Shown: positions 22,600 through 36,401, counted from the first letter of the stretch. The stretch: DNA of 64,000 nucleotides from Dipylidium caninum (GCA_017562135.1 QEYB01000211.1:28501-92500); one strand, 5' to 3'. Numbers and translations: made by a program. The notes: generated by a model not told the origin, from the letters alone.

Positions 22600-24690
22600 G
22601 GAGGAATGAGATAAAAGAATGAGTCTGAGTGTTTAGGATATCCGAACAAGGGAGGCTGGGGAAGAGAAACTAGTTCACGAAGTCTTCGGCACTGGTACAG
22701 GGAATAAATTCGATTTAGTTTGACGAATTTTCCTCAAGGGTGAATATGCCTAACTGTCGAGCTTTTCTCAAACCGGCTTTCCCTCGGCCACGAGACGAGG
22801 ACGAGGAAGGCGACTTGGTGGATTTTAACCGAACATCGTATGATCACAAATTGGGGTAACAGTACGTCTGTTTGATGATCCTTAGGATAAGGAAAGCGTA
22901 TTCTGCCATGATATCGGCAATCGTGTTTTGTTCACTGCGTTATAAGTAGAGCGTGGATGCAGATGTTTCGTCTCGCAATTGCTGGCAAAGTTTATTTGTT
23001 CAGAGGAGAAATTAACAAGTCCTCTTCGGTTTAATGGGGATTTATAAGAAGTAACACATTGGTTAACCATAACTAGCAAATTCCAATTGCCATGAAATAA
23101 ATGGAGAGAGACAACCAAACTCCCTACTCGCCTGTCCCCATCCCAGCCATGTTCAGTATGTGCCTATTATCCAATGCGAAAGGAACAAATCTCCCATCAT
23201 TCTCTGACGTAGTCATATGAAGTAAAATTAACCCATCACTCCTTCTTTCCCACATCCGCCTAAAAAGCTGCTTGGGGGCGTCATTGTATCAACCCTGCAG
23301 TCGTGTCTATAGCCATGTCTAAACGACTTGCGTTTCCCATATAGATCATAACCTCAACTGCAACAGTTTTCAACCGAGGAGGGCATTTCATAACACCCAA
23401 CCAGCACGATGTTATGCTTGTCGGTTTTGACTCGCCGAACCATTAAAAGGAGACTGCGGCTGCACAACGATTGAGGCTTCACCCCCGTGTTCACCATTTC
23501 AGTGGACGAAGAAATTCATTTCCTCTGCTCCCATTTCCCCTCCTTGTGAGACGGCAACCGATAGACTAAATTTCCCTCCTTCTCATTCCACTCCACGAAA
23601 CATCACGCCACTCCATCCCTCGCTTCTCCTTTCCACAAGTATCCACTCATGGGCGCATACAAGGCTGTTTGTCACACCCACTTGAAAGTTGAATAGAAGC
23701 AGGGGGTGGGGAACGGTTTGACTAGCAGAGAGTGAGTCTATCGTTGGTGAATTTGGCTTGTCCCTGGCTCTCGTCCTCCTCTCTCTTGTCACCACCTCAT
23801 CAAGGTGGTCTGCATTCTTAGCGCACTTCCCACACGACACTTGCTTTTCGCTACTTGTGTTTCGCCAATCTCTTGGGTCGCACTTTCGTCTATTTGTTGC
23901 ATAAATGTGTACAGTCCGAAGTCGGGAGGGAGTGGGGAAGCTATTTTGCGAAAGAATGCCATCCGAGCGATTCTACGTCGAAATGAATGGCAGTCCTTTA
24001 CAGAGTAACCCCCTCAGTCCCTCGTGGCTTTAGCACTGAATGGGCGGAAGAGCGAACTGACATATGGACAAGCGAGATAGGGGGAAGTTCGTCAACGGAT
24101 ACGCAACTTTCACCTGCCAAGGAAGCTCTTTCGCGCTTTCTTCCTCTGTCACGGTTCTTGTAGCGTGTTACCACAATCCGTTGTTGTGCAACAAAGTGAA
24201 ATGTTGGAGGAATGAAACAGTGGATGGAATATGTCGGGAGATTGTCATTAGAATAGATGCGGAGTAAGAGGACGAGGTGGAGGAGGTTGAGTCAACGGGT
24301 CTGCATTGCTCCAGGGTGGGGGATGGAATAGCACAGGTCTGAGGGGAATGTGGAGGGACGGTGAGCGAGGCAAATGGTCTGCGACTGATTCTAGTCAGAG
24401 GAGGAGGAGTAAGCGCGTGAATCAGAAAGTGGAGAAGGTGGGACTTCGTGAGAGGTTCGTGGAACGGTGTTTGTGAAGGACATCCATGGGCGGTTTTCTC
24501 CACAACTTGAACAACGTTTGCGGAGAATACCGGCTCGATGACGACGTTGTTGAAATGAGGTCTGATGATTACTGCTGCGTAGCCGTAGACGTCACTAACA
24601 CACTAAAATATTTGTCTGCCTTTCTGTCCGCCCTGTCCACACAGCAGATAGGCAGACACATTTTCTGTTTTTGGGTTTTAACGCGATTAT
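22600..24690. other. No recognisable gene
   Basis: No exon, RNA gene or element recognised. A stretch near 23,720-23,790 (GAGTCTATCGTTGGTGAATTTGGCTTGTC) resembles 13,365-13,400 in the old arm copy and may be a small dispersed repeat. Confidence 0.45.
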
Positions 24691-24699
24691 GCTGAAACA

Positions 24700-25690
24700 G
24701 TGCTTTTGATGCAATTGTTTTGCCACTGGAATTTTCTTGGCTGGAAGAAATGTTGGAGAAGCATGTAGGAACTTATATAAGGTGCTGGGGAAAGCATATT
24801 TTCTGGTGGAACATAGAGGAGATGTTCGAAAATTTTCTAACATGTAATTTTGACTTTTCTGATGAGCCGCGTTCTGGGCACTCGTCTGTGACAACGATGA
24901 TGTTGTTGAATCTACTTCGAAGCAAATCCTCTTCCGTCCACATCGGAGATCGCTGAAAGGCTCAATTCAGCTCAACAAAAAAAACTTCGGACCATATTCA
25001 AGAGATAAGAAGGGTGCTACCTGAATGAACTGAGAAAAATGTAGACAGTCGTGTTGTCACAAGCACACTTTCGCTCGCTAGGAACGAAATCGAGTCCTCC
25101 GTCGATTGGATGACAACGTGTAATCAAAAGTGGCTTACCTACTGAAAAAGGGCTGGACCAAGAGAACCCAGCTCTTCCACCTCTAAAGCAAATTCTAGTG
25201 CACACAAGATAAAATTGTGGTATAAATAACGTGGGACCTTCAAGATTGAGCGCATTATGGCCCGTTAAAAGCGAATGGAAAGCTCCAGCTGGAGGCGTAT
25301 GATCAGGAAACTGATATTCAAGAGGAATGGCATCGTACTGCATGAGGATAGAAAATTGGCCACATGCTGCTTTGTAAACTCGCCAAAAAAATTAGAAAAC
25401 GAGGATGGGAAATTCTATCGTATGTATTGTATTCACGGACTTGCCACCCTTCGAATATAAATCGCCAGGATTTTGTGGGGAACAAAGTACGAAAATGGGG
25501 AAGATATTAGACAATGACAGGTAAAAATCTGTGCAATAAAGATGGTTCCTTTTTTTTAAACCGGCGTACACAACATGACCTCAAGTTGGCTAAAGGTCAT
25601 TTCGAAATAGCAAAATTCCTTAATGATGGTGAGGAAAAATATATTTTGGTTTATCCAAAACAGAACTTTTCGGTGGACTTTAGAGTTCTG
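24700..25690 (+). pseudogene. Degenerate mariner-family transposase
   Basis: Fragments in three frames follow the order of a mariner transposase. NFDFSDEPRSG at about 24,848-24,880 matches the linker after the N-terminal helix-turn-helix. Next comes a SEIAERLNSAQ segment, then SLARNEIES-DWMTTCNQKW near 25,075-25,135, which corresponds to the first catalytic block TCDEKW. At 25,320-25,350 NGIVLHED matches the second block HQDNARPH. The first catalytic aspartate is now Asn (codon at 25,122-25,124), the NARPH motif is gone, the third aspartate block is not recognisable and many frameshifts interrupt the frame. I could not define terminal inverted repeats. It is a long-dead element. Confidence 0.8.
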
Positions 25691-25699
25691 CTTAGAGAC

Positions 25700-27065
25700 C
25701 GACTCCTTCCATTCGTCCACTCATCATCAGCCTCATCTTCCTCGCCTTGCCACTTTCTTATCCCGGCACTTACTTCTTCGCATCGCGCGCCTCGGATTAG
25801 CAGCTGCCACACACTCACCTCCTCTTCCCCACTCTGTTCATGCTCAATGAGGTGACTCTGTGCATGAGGGTGAGACGGCTTGCAAGTCTGGGTATCCACT
25901 GGGAGGCGAGATGTGCAGCACGTCAGGTTGCCCTCCAATAAGCACCTTTCCACTCACATTCACATCGTTGAATTCCACCATTCCTCACCGTCTCCGCAGT
26001 TAGCGGTGTGCTTCAGCAGTGGATGGATGGTCCTCGTATAAAGGAAAAAGGCGTGACTACCTCGCTTTTTCTGCATTAGACCAGACGTCACTGTCGAATT
26101 TAGGTGTTGAAGCCATCTGTAAAACTGCATTTCAGTCTCAATAGTTAATGACAGAGACTAGTTCTGCCAAATGGTGAGTGAAAAATGGAGTTCAAAAGAT
26201 GAGGACATCCAGTGTGAGTGTGCAGTAAATAAAATGACTGGGAGACGGCGACAGGTCTCCTCTGTCGGCATTCATCAGCGTCTTAGTCCCCAACTCTTTC
26301 AACTATGATATCCCAACTACACCCTTACGGCCTTCTTCACTCGTGCCTGGTGAGGTGAAGCAGTGACCAGTTCGTTGTCAGCCTGCCGTTTCCGACTGCT
26401 CTTGACTAAGAGACGAATTAAGTCTGGAGGCCCTTTCGTCACCATACAAAGACGTAGAGCCTTGCAGCCACATCGACTTCTCATCACACGCAGGTGCCGT
26501 GAATGCCAGCATACAGTGAATGGTTGAGAGTTGGAAGATTTTATGCGAATGGAGACTAACCCAAAGAGGCCGTCTTGATGTAAGGGGAGCGTGAATATGA
26601 TACAAGAGCTTCAAAGCCTCTTAATCAACCTCTGCGTCATCTGTCCCGTTCCCACCCTCCTCACTCCATTTTTCTCATCTTCGTCTTTGCTGACTTCCAA
26701 TTTTCCTTTCAACTCCTCTACTTAGTCTAACTTTCCAGCTCAGTTTTTGACCAGTTTAACACAGAGTATGACAAAAGAGCAGCTTTCGCGACTCTGTGGC
26801 CAACATTTTATTCGTCGTAACGTCAGTTGGTACCCTGGGCATCCACAAAGGTACCCGAATTGCACGGAACCTGTTGCGTCTCCTCCAACTCGCTCACCGA
26901 TGCTCGAGTCACAATGTAGTGATTCAAATCCTCTTTGATTCACTGATCAAGAAGAAGGCGAAGGAGAAGAAGAAAGTGTTCGGCCCAGAAGTGACAGACA
27001 TACCTTAAGAATAACGGGCACTGAGTAAAGTGGGTATGGTTGATTTTTAACGACGAAGAAACACA
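25700..27065. other. No recognised gene
   Basis: Short plus-strand frames at 26,740-27,008 include a lysine-rich end (KKKAKEKKK then VFGPEVTDIP), but I cannot place it in a family. A segment at 26,706-26,765 ending TTTTTGACCAGTTTAA resembles 27,790-27,850, so a small diverged repeat is present. Confidence 0.4.
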
Positions 27066-27073
27066 CCATACTT

Positions 27074-27240
27074 ACCGACGATGGACTCATTCCCTAGAGA
27101 TGTAGCTAAGAAGGTGCGTAACTTATTCGTCGTGCATCGCATATCCTCCGCAATTTGCTTGTAGACAGCCAACATAAATTGATCAAAATCAGTCGAGCCA
27201 CCCACAGCTCCATGTGGGTGAGTATCGTGCAGCCCGAATG
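27074..27240 (-). CDS. Exon-like frame with a strong donor, unknown product
   Basis: A minus-strand frame reads through FDQFMLAVYKQIAEDM and then TNKLRTFLATSLGNESIV, ending at an excellent donor (GTCG then GTAAGTATGG at 27,073-27,064). The peptide looks helical and mixed-charge, as real proteins do. The upstream acceptor is uncertain; candidates lie at about 27,240-27,260. I do not recognise the family. Confidence 0.25.
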
Positions 27241-27429
27241 CAAACCCTCTGTGGGTCATGGTGCGTCCACATCCCCTCGAGACCGTCCAAGCGTATTGTG
27301 TGGAACAAAGTTGTCTCCATTGACAGGTTTGCATGTGAGACTTGTTAGTTTTCGTCCCACTACAATCCACTCCTTTCTGTTTCTGTTGCCTGGACTTGCC
27401 GAGCACTTTTACTCCCGATTTCATCCGAC

Positions 27430-30400
27430 AGCCTGATTTTTCAAGTCTCGCTCCGCCGATTATCAGTTATTATTTACTTAACACCACTCCTTATCTCTGA
27501 TATTGCTCAGAATTCTAGCCGAAAGCCGAGTTGGCAGTCTGGGTCAAGCAGGAGAGCGAAGAGCCATTTGCGGACACCGAGGCGTGAAGCGCGAGTAGAG
27601 TAAGCAGGAAGCGTAAATGAAGCTAGCCATTGAGGCGGTGGTCAAGGGCAGATGTCCTCACTGACCACGCCGAATACCCGAAGAGCAAACAGCGGGCGAC
27701 AACTATTACGATACCAAAGAGCAGCTGCACATTTCGATACTGCTTCCGTCCAACGCTCGATTCAAACCTCCTCCTCAGCGCAATCTAATGTTCCTTTCAG
27801 TTAGATTGCTTATTCCAGTTTGCCAATATGATTTTTGACCAGTTAAGACGCATAGAGTAGTTGCAGAGGAAGGAAAGAAGGAAGGGAAATTAACACTCTA
27901 AACAGCTACGTCGAGTGGAATGGGATTTGTCTCAATTGTTTTTCTTTTTTTCTCATTTCCTCTTTCTCCTCCTGTGATTCACTCTGCCTAGCCCAACACT
28001 CTCCCGCATGTATTTTCCTGTCAAAATAAGTGCAGCGGGCGCGCGGACATGCGCTTCTACAATGTAGGCAATACGAGGCGAGGCGTCCCGAGGAGGCGAG
28101 GAAAGACGAGAAGAAAAGAGGAAAGATGAGAGGAGCACGTTGATTCTGTCACACTTAGCGAGGAGCGGTTTTTCTGTTGCCGATTCAACCTCGGTATCAC
28201 AGTATCACAACACTCCCCATATCTGCGTTAAGCAACTTAGTTAACCGCAATAAGACTACGGTTGCAGGAATTTCTTGGCCGACACCTTAGGTGTGAGTTG
28301 TACGTTGGAAGGAAGCACAACGGAAATGTGCGGCTGCTTATTGGGACCGACTGTTCTTCGGGCAATTTTGGAGCCTTTAGTAAGACTGTCATGGGCTGTT
28401 GCTATTGTTTAGACCGTAGTTGTTTTCGTTGACTGTTCTCGCCGTTGTGCTTCCTCCTTCTTGCTCGCTTCTCGATGGGACATACTAGTTACTGAAGAGC
28501 GGGCTCGTGAAAGAGTTGAAGAGTAACAGCACTCACTCCTGTATCGAGAGGCGGGACGGGGAGGGTTTAGATGTGAAAATTCAAGTTATGTTAAGGTGAT
28601 TAAGGTGGCTTGTTACTTGGCAACTGGCTGCTTGGGGTAAAAAGCATAGTAGCCCAGATGGGCCAATCGTAATGATTCATTTGCAGTAAAATATGCTCCA
28701 GATGCCGCGCGTGGTCTCGTGAGTTGCACCTCTGTATGGACGTGCTAAAGTGAAGAGCTAGGCACAGGCAGGCGACAATCGCTAAACCAGATCGAGTTGG
28801 AGAGAAGCCATGGGAAAGGTCTTCGTTCCACATCAGATCGGAAGGCGGATCACATCCTGAGGTTGATGATTGAAGGCAGGAGGTGAGACGGTGGCCTAGT
28901 TCGATAGACGAAATAGCAGGTGCAAATGCAGGAGTGGAAAGGAGCCCCCTTAAAATCTACACGAGACATGTGCCATTTTGCATACAGTGAAGAGGCAGAC
29001 CTCAGTAAACTTCCCATTGAAATGGAAGCGGCCTCGGGCTGATGAATGGAAGGCAATCTGTTTTCCCTCTCTTCAGTCAAGTCAACCATGCTGAACTAAC
29101 AGTCGATAAACATCGATCCGACCCGACCCGAGATACAAGGTCACAAGCTATGCAATTACTGCGAGCCGCATGTCCACGAAATCTCTAACCCACGTGGAGG
29201 ACATTTCAAAATATCCCTAACCAATTCATGGCCATAGTAACAGCGTTATTGACGCATGAGTGCTGCCGAGATGGGGTTGTGCAGCGGGGAAAAGACGGCG
29301 ATCGCCTTCCTGTCTCTTCGCTTTCAACATCTGGCTGCCCCGCATCCAGTGCTTCAAGCTCACCGGATAGGGGAACCTACTCCGAAGTTAGAAGCTCCGC
29401 CGTGGTGAATTGACTTGGTGTTTCAGATGAATCAGGCGCTGTTTCAGAATCGAGGGGCTCTGGTGGAGTAAAGAGGAGGAAACAGACAGGTAAGACCAAG
29501 TGAAAATTAAAAGGAAATCGGGGCGTCTGCATCTGTTTAGCTGTGGCTTGCCTAGAAAGACATGCGGAAGAGTTTTGAGTGACGGGGGAAGCGGAGTGGG
29601 AGACGTTGGAAGTGAGAAAGCTAAGGAAACCAAATGAGAACACGATCGAATTCTGTTACAATGCATAACACCAGTCCACTCCACGCCGGACGACTGTGTT
29701 GTTTCGAGTGTTAAGTCCCCACTCTAAGCACAGAGTATAAAAATCGAGACAATGTGCCCAATGCGAAAAGTGGCTGGGGGCTTGTGGACAATTAAGGTTG
29801 GGGAGAGTTGGGCAAGAGTGGCGCTGAAGGGTGATGAAAGCGAATTTGCTGCTCGGTATTTCACTTCACGCCGTCTATGCGGAGAAATTCTGTGATTACA
29901 TTTCTTCACGGTTGTTGCTCTCAATGAAGTGGAAACCAAACCTTGATCTCAATTGCTTTCTTCCCCAGAGTCCTTGACAAACAATCTTTCGCATCACTGA
30001 GCGCGAGTTGCATCGAGAGGGGAGGGAATTGATAGTGCCGCATGCAGGGAGTATTTAGTCATATTTGAAGGAAGTCTCGTGACGGCGTCTTAAATAACCG
30101 TAAACATCCGTCAACTTCCTTTGACCGCAGCTCAGACTGCCCACACGCGAAGGCACATGAGAGTTCAGAGAGTAGAGACCAGTCGTCATCTTCGTGTGGT
30201 CCAGCCACCTCCAATGCACACTGGTCAACTGTGACTTGATGTCACTTGACGAGTACTATTTACGGCTAACATCTTCTCTAGATTGGAAATTTTTCTCACA
30301 ACTCAATACATCGGCGATGATCAAAGCAGTCCTCAGAATCTTGTTAGTCTCCACAGCGGCAGGTGAACAAAACTTATGCCATATTGAAAAAGATGCAGAA

Positions 30401-33400
30401 TGACCTTATATCACGACACGCCGGTGAGCGCACAAGGTAGGGCTGAAAGTGACTCTTATCAGTTATGCCCGATCGGCAGAAGTAAGAGCATTCGTGCTGG
30501 CAGAAACTCTCCATTTCAAATGAGTAGGCTGAAGAAATGTCATGAAGTAAAGCTCCCTGCTATGAGGTGCTTGTGGCTGTTTGTAGAAGGTTTTACAGTC
30601 TGACGGTGTGCGGGGACGGAGGAGTGGACAAATTTTCTCCTAAAATGAATATTCACCTTGGCAAGGAAGGCAGTGTGCAGGTGGAGCTGCTGAGAAGTTT
30701 AGTAGGGGCGTGATACGGCCAAATGAGACAGCCAACTCCTTTCATCGATCACCGAAACACCTCTTCAATTGAACAACACCCACCTCCACCTCGCTCCGAA
30801 GTCGTGATTCACGTCAACACCTACATCCGCCTTCAAGATGCTGTCGCCATCCAACGGCATCCCCTACGCCTTCCCAGTTTAACCATTCCCACCTTTCACA
30901 TTACACTCATTTAGCCATGCTTCTTGTTCACTTAGCCGCTTAAGGCAGATATCACCGAGGGAGTTGAAATAAATGATAAGAAAAAGGCGCCAAAGTGATG
31001 GATATTGGGGTGTGGCAGAGTCTTCAGTTTTAGTGGGAACCGTGACTTGATGTTACTGGTATGGCTCATTGGTCGCTGATGCACCTCACGCGGTCGAGGA
31101 AGTTGACATTTACCCTTTCCATTTCCCCCTTTAAAATACACTCCATTCTCTATTTCGAGTGTCTTTATTAAATCAGAAAGAATAACGTACGCACACAATG
31201 TTTTGGATTGGAATTTGATTATACTCATGGGGAAGTAGTCAGTCGATTAATTGTTCAACTGAGAAGCTGTCATTCTTACCCTGTTATTTCGCCTTTCAAA
31301 TAGAGAAGCAACAATTTGTAGATTTTTTTGCCTTCCTCTTCAGACGTCAACGTTTTGTCGTGAATGACTCCTCCCAGCCATTCCATCCAAGTGTCATGCA
31401 CTGTTTTACCTGCCTCGGTCTTCTCACTGGATGCAAGCGAGGCGCAATCGTTTCACCGACAAGTAGGTCAACCTCGGCTCGGGCACGCCAGCTACCCGTA
31501 ATCAGTCATCGTGAAGCCGGGCCTTCTGCCCAGAGTGAGGCGTTGACAAATCCCCTGACAAGAATAGTCGACCACTAGTACACGGCTTCTTTACCGAAGG
31601 GTAAACAATTGATGCGCAAAGCATCAGCAGTCTTAGAGTCGCCGCGGGGCCTGGTGATTGCGCAGACTTTTCCATGAGGCAGCAATGACGGCACGATGAC
31701 AGGGGCAGAGCAGCTGAGGGGAGGCGGGGTGAGGCGAGGCGAGAGGGACCCTCGCTGCCTGAGCCTAGTTTGGCAACCCCCACGTCTCAACCGTTGCCAG
31801 CTCCACTAACCATACAACCGAAGTGCAGCTGTTGCGCCATCCTCCTCCGCCTCGAAGTCCCCCAACTACGCGACTCCAGAAGTGGCATTAAGTAGTGCTG
31901 GCTCATGGGGTCGCTCATCGTCCTGGCCATCGGTATTTGCCTTTACCCGTAAACACCCTTCGAAACCTTGGATATTCCGCATTACGCGCTATCGTCGGCC
32001 TAAAAAAGAACTTGGTGGGAATCATTCAAGGTTTCTGCTACAAAATTGACTTGAATTTTGGTATGGGGGCATTCGTTATCCACCGACGCCATGTCACGTC
32101 AGATCCATGTACCAAGACGTTAGGATGATTCCACGGCTTCCACAGGACAGAACACTATCCATGGTAGGCCAATCTAACGCCGGAATTGTTTACACAGTAA
32201 TCAATCTGGAATCCGCAATCCTACCCTAGAAATGAAATACACGAGCACATGAATACACCAGTAAGTGTTCATATCATTCTTGTCTACCCCATTCCGCCAT
32301 ACCGATGGCAGCTCACATACCGGACGTCTCGCCCCACAACTCCCTAGTCAAACGTACCACCCCTAACTCGCAGTTGGCCTGTCCAAATACGAAAAATCCA
32401 AGGACGCCTACAACGCCACTCTTGTAATGGTTTGCTCTTGGCAAATACGAACCTCGCGCCTCCAACTGGGGCCGAGCGGAGGGTGCTGCGATCCCGGACA
32501 GCCCTTCCGCGGGTCTCGTGGCACCAGGCCTGAGACCGAAACCAACCACCACTCCGTCAAAGCGACATCCGCTCCACGAGTACGTTTTACTTATGAGAGA
32601 AGAATTCGTTAACATAATGCAATTAACACAATCGCCATTATTCATTGTTGGTTTCACGGATGCTTTCGAACATGCCTACTCCATACTTTAGGGTACATTC
32701 CAGATCAGTCTCTGCGTACCGCATTTTTATCAGGCTCTATTAATATTATCGGGACAACAAAGTACATAAAATTTCATGAGAGCAATAAATGAAGAGTGCG
32801 AATAGGTTAGGTTTATAACTTTAGAATCCCACATTTCACCGTAAAGTGGGGCTTATGCCACCGCACTACCTCAAGGCGTAGGGCGATTGTAAGTCTTAAG
32901 AAGTAAATGTTTCTCAAAAAACGACTAAGATGCGCTCTATGGCATGAGCAAGGATGGTGGACGCAAGATTGGAGGAATACTGTTAAAGTTAATCAGGTTG
33001 CAAGAATTTTCCCACATTCCCGCTATCATTTATAAGGGTAATTACTCGAAGTGGTGAAAAACTATAGTGGAGCTCTAGTTGCCTCGGTCAGAAATATTAT
33101 CTAGGTTGTTATTTTCCAATATCATATGACGCGAAAGGCTGTTAACCATTAGCTCTATTAGGCGCAATTGTCGCTATTTTAAAGTGACTGTGCCAAATTT
33201 CGAGTTCTTTTAAGCCCAGCAAGCTCGACCTATCAGAAGTGGTCCCCACACATACTACTAACTGAGAGTCCCGATTAGACCGTTAAGCTTCCGCGCATAA
33301 AGACCAAAAATTCTTTCTTACAACGCTGAAATAAGCCCTTCCGTCACAAACCTTGCGCAATTACGACAACTGGCGATTTTCCTGTAAACAGCGTATCGGC

Positions 33401-34985
33401 TACGGGTGCCCCACCACCACAGCAGGACTAATCGGGGAAGTAAGAGCTTCGCTGCAAAAGGGCACAATTGGCCTATGCCGCCCAATGGGAGATCGTGAAA
33501 GTCAGACCCGAAAACGGATGCCTTGTGCGCCGAATATTTACGACGTTCGCATTCTACCACCGGATGATGCTCTTAATTTCGCTAAACACAAACTGGCCTG
33601 GGGATTATATGGTTACCTCCTCTAGGCAGTATTGACACAATATTCCTGAAGTGAGCGCGAGGACTTCCTTCCACCTCTACCCTACCATGTGCATCTGTCT
33701 CAGACCGGGTCTCGAATCGCATAGGCGCAAAGTCAGACGCCGAATAAAGTAGCGTTCGGGAGTGCGGCGGATGTAAACTCCCTACACAGATGACCGCCAA
33801 AATTTACTACTCAAGAATGTTATTAGTTGCACCAGCAAATGCCTTTGGATCATAAGGATAGGCAACGGTTCTCACCGCAATCACTCTCATTACCGCCGGA
33901 ATGAAGAATGCCTCGGCTGAGGTATTCTAGGTTTCGTAGGAACCGCTTCCCGATCGCAACAAATACGGAGGTAAGCCATCTCTCACAACGACACGACCTG
34001 CTGCACCACCCCTATCCTTTCAATTTGTGGGTGAAAGAAATCCCGGGTGTGCAAATTGTGGACTTAAATTGTTACGAAAGAAAAAGCAGGCCTGACAAAC
34101 AGAATTTTTTTAGACTGAGATAAATTAGCCTCAGCGCCCAAATTCACGATGCCGAAGGGAACACCAGCTTTGATGTCGGTCCGCTGAAAACTATTATCTT
34201 GAGACCTATCTAAGAGCGTGGATCAATCGACCAAAATCTATTCAATGACAAGACACAATTCTAAGTCCCTCACAAAGTTATGTCGGCAATTGCATTCCAT
34301 GTTCGCTTAAAAACAACCTTTGATTGTCAGAAGTGAGGGCATTAATCGGTGGGTGAGTATATAAGGAGGAGGATATGGCACAACTTCATACCTTAGAGAA
34401 GGTAATTTGCCTGCAGTCATTAAATCGTTATGTGGCGGTCGTTCTCTATCATGCGTCACCATCGCCATCCTTTAATCGTGTGCCCATGAGGTGCTTCGAC
34501 ACGACCTCCTTCACCAAGCCGAGTCAGCAGTTAATAAGTACGGCCTCGTGTATCCGCCCCGCGATGAAATGCGTCAAGTGGGGAACACCATTTGTCAGAG
34601 CCACGAACGAAGGCAATGGGCCCCGATCCCAACCCCAACCACATCCCAAGCCTTACCCCTAACATCGGACGTGGCCGCAACCGGAGTCCAGTCCAGTCCA
34701 GTGCAGTCCCGCCCAGCCGAGTCGGGTCGGGTCGGGTCGGTTCGAGGCGCTAATGCACATCCACTAAACCCTCCGCGCATTTTCCTGCTCACCTGCTCAC
34801 TCAGGCGCCGGGCCTTTTGTACGGGAGATTGCAGACAGCACCTACACTACTCACACGCACCTGCGCAAAATCTTGCCCCACACCACCTCACCCCAGCCTA
34901 CCCGAGCCCGTCCAACTGTCGACACACGCCCTTCCTCCATCTCTATCACTCGGTCACACGTTGAACTAGCCAACAATCATTCTTC
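27430..34985. other. Long stretch without a recognised gene
   Basis: I found no exon I can defend. Noted content: a GC-richer segment at 32,445-32,600 that could be a fragment of a mobile element but shows no diagnostic feature; a diverged repeat at 29,995-30,110 related to 20,780-20,900; GGGTC and AAGC simple repeats near the H2A end. Open frames up to about 157 codons (34,491-34,964) are proline/serine-rich low-complexity translations. Confidence 0.45.
34723..34742 (+). repeat. (GGGTC)n simple repeat
   Basis: About three GGGTC units with flanking near-copies, in a GC-rich stretch downstream of the H2A gene (the gene runs on the minus strand). Confidence 0.7.
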
Positions 34986-34990
34986 CGGTG

Positions 34991-35006
34991 GCCCTTAAAA
35001 GGGCCG
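34991..35006 (-). terminator. Histone 3' stem-loop of H2A
   Basis: On the minus strand GGCCCTTTTAAGGGCC followed by ACC: a six-base stem with a four-base loop, the canonical signal bound by stem-loop binding protein for 3' processing of replication-dependent histone mRNA. It lies 104 bases after the H2A stop codon. Confidence 0.92.
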
Positions 35007-35077
35007 TTATCACGTTCACATTCATGCTCGCCTACCGACTACTTCATCGTCTCCTCACTAAGGCCAGCAGACGGGCA

Positions 35078-35103
35078 AGCGAGCAAGCAAGCAAGCAAGC
35101 GAA
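35078..35103 (+). repeat. (AAGC)n microsatellite
   Basis: Several AAGC units between the H2A stop codon and its stem-loop, so within the expected 3' untranslated region. Confidence 0.75.
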
Positions 35104-35110
35104 CGGCCTA

Positions 35111-35547
<437 letters not shown>

Positions 35548-35576
35548 TCAGCTTCATCCACGCTCACCATCCCCTC

Positions 35577-35657
35577 CCATATAGGCACCCATCTTCACAC
35601 TGATGCACATTCCTCATTGGCTCCGCTCCGACGCACCTCCTCCTCTCGCCTCATTGG
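35577..35657 (-). promoter_or_regulatory. H2A promoter: TATA-like and two CCAAT boxes
   Basis: On the minus strand, upstream of the H2A start: a TATA-like CCTATATGG at 35,585-35,577, about 80 bases before the ATG, and CCAAT pentamers at 35,620-35,616 and 35,657-35,653. Spacing is normal for a histone promoter. H2A and H2B each have their own such region. Confidence 0.65.
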
Positions 35658-35669
35658 CTCGCGCGGCAT

Positions 35670-36385
35670 AAGCCTGCCGCCTATTCGTCAACACCACTTC
35701 TCTCTTCTCCACACAGTCGTGTCGCCGACAATTTGCAATGCCGTCACAGTGGGGTTACTGCTGCTGCGACTGCTGCGACTGCTGTTGCCATTGCCGTTGC
35801 CGCTTCCACATCTCCTACACTGGGTAGCAACACGTAGCTAGAGCTTCACACGCACTTAGTAGAAGATGGAGTTTGTCGAGCGAGAGCAGATAAGGGCAGC
35901 AAACAAGGGGGAGGCGGACAGAGAGATTGAAAGGGATGCTTGCTATCCCCACAACTCTTTCGACAGCCCGCCCCCTTCCATCTCTCTCTTGTTCATGCAG
36001 CCTAACCCTGGGACTGGACAAATGACAGCACACAAACTAACGCCACTCCCCCACCTTCTCTCTCTTTTTTTTCGTTTTTTCGTTCTTTCCCTCCCTCCCT
36101 CCCTACCTCCCCTCCCTCCCTCCTTCCCTTCCTTCCCTTCCTTGCTTCGACCCGCCCCGCCTTCCTACGCTACCCAGATACACGGTAACGAATAGTAGAC
36201 TAAGGAATTTCCCCCTGCCCCATACCCCAAACTATGTTCTGTCAATCAAGCCAGACAGGCGGAGAGACTTGGCGCGCGAGCGAGAGAGCAGGGAGCGAGT
36301 AAAGGAGGGTGAGAAAGGCACAAAACGCATGGTGATGTAAGCGATCATCGCGACAGCAACAATCACAGGTTTGGGCAGTGCAGGT
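35670..36385. other. H2A-H2B intergenic region
   Basis: Low-complexity spacer between H2A upstream elements and the H2B stem-loop. It contains CTG/CGA-like runs near 35,755-35,815 and the pyrimidine tract at 36,057-36,155. Open frames on the plus strand here are low-complexity artefacts. Confidence 0.6.
36057..36155 (+). repeat. Polypyrimidine tract with CCCT units
   Basis: About 100 bases of almost pure C and T on the plus strand (CTCCC, TTCCC units), therefore polypurine on the transcribed histone strand. It could form unusual structures, but no function is shown. Confidence 0.8.
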
Positions 36386-36401
36386 GGCCCTCAAGAGGGC
36401 C
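36386..36401 (-). terminator. Histone 3' stem-loop of H2B
   Basis: Minus-strand GGCCCTCTTGAGGGCC followed by ACC, the processing signal of replication-dependent histone mRNA, 132 bases after the H2B stop codon. Confidence 0.92.

Noticed and set aside
32445..32600. GC-rich segment as a SINE or terminal-repeat retroelement
   Set aside because: No box A/B pair, tail, terminal repeats or target duplication that I can see, and no second copy in the window.
34357..34662. TATA-like GTATATAAGG followed by a 95-codon frame
   Set aside because: The TATA-like word is only about ten bases from the ATG, too close for a promoter, and the frame becomes low-complexity proline/serine.
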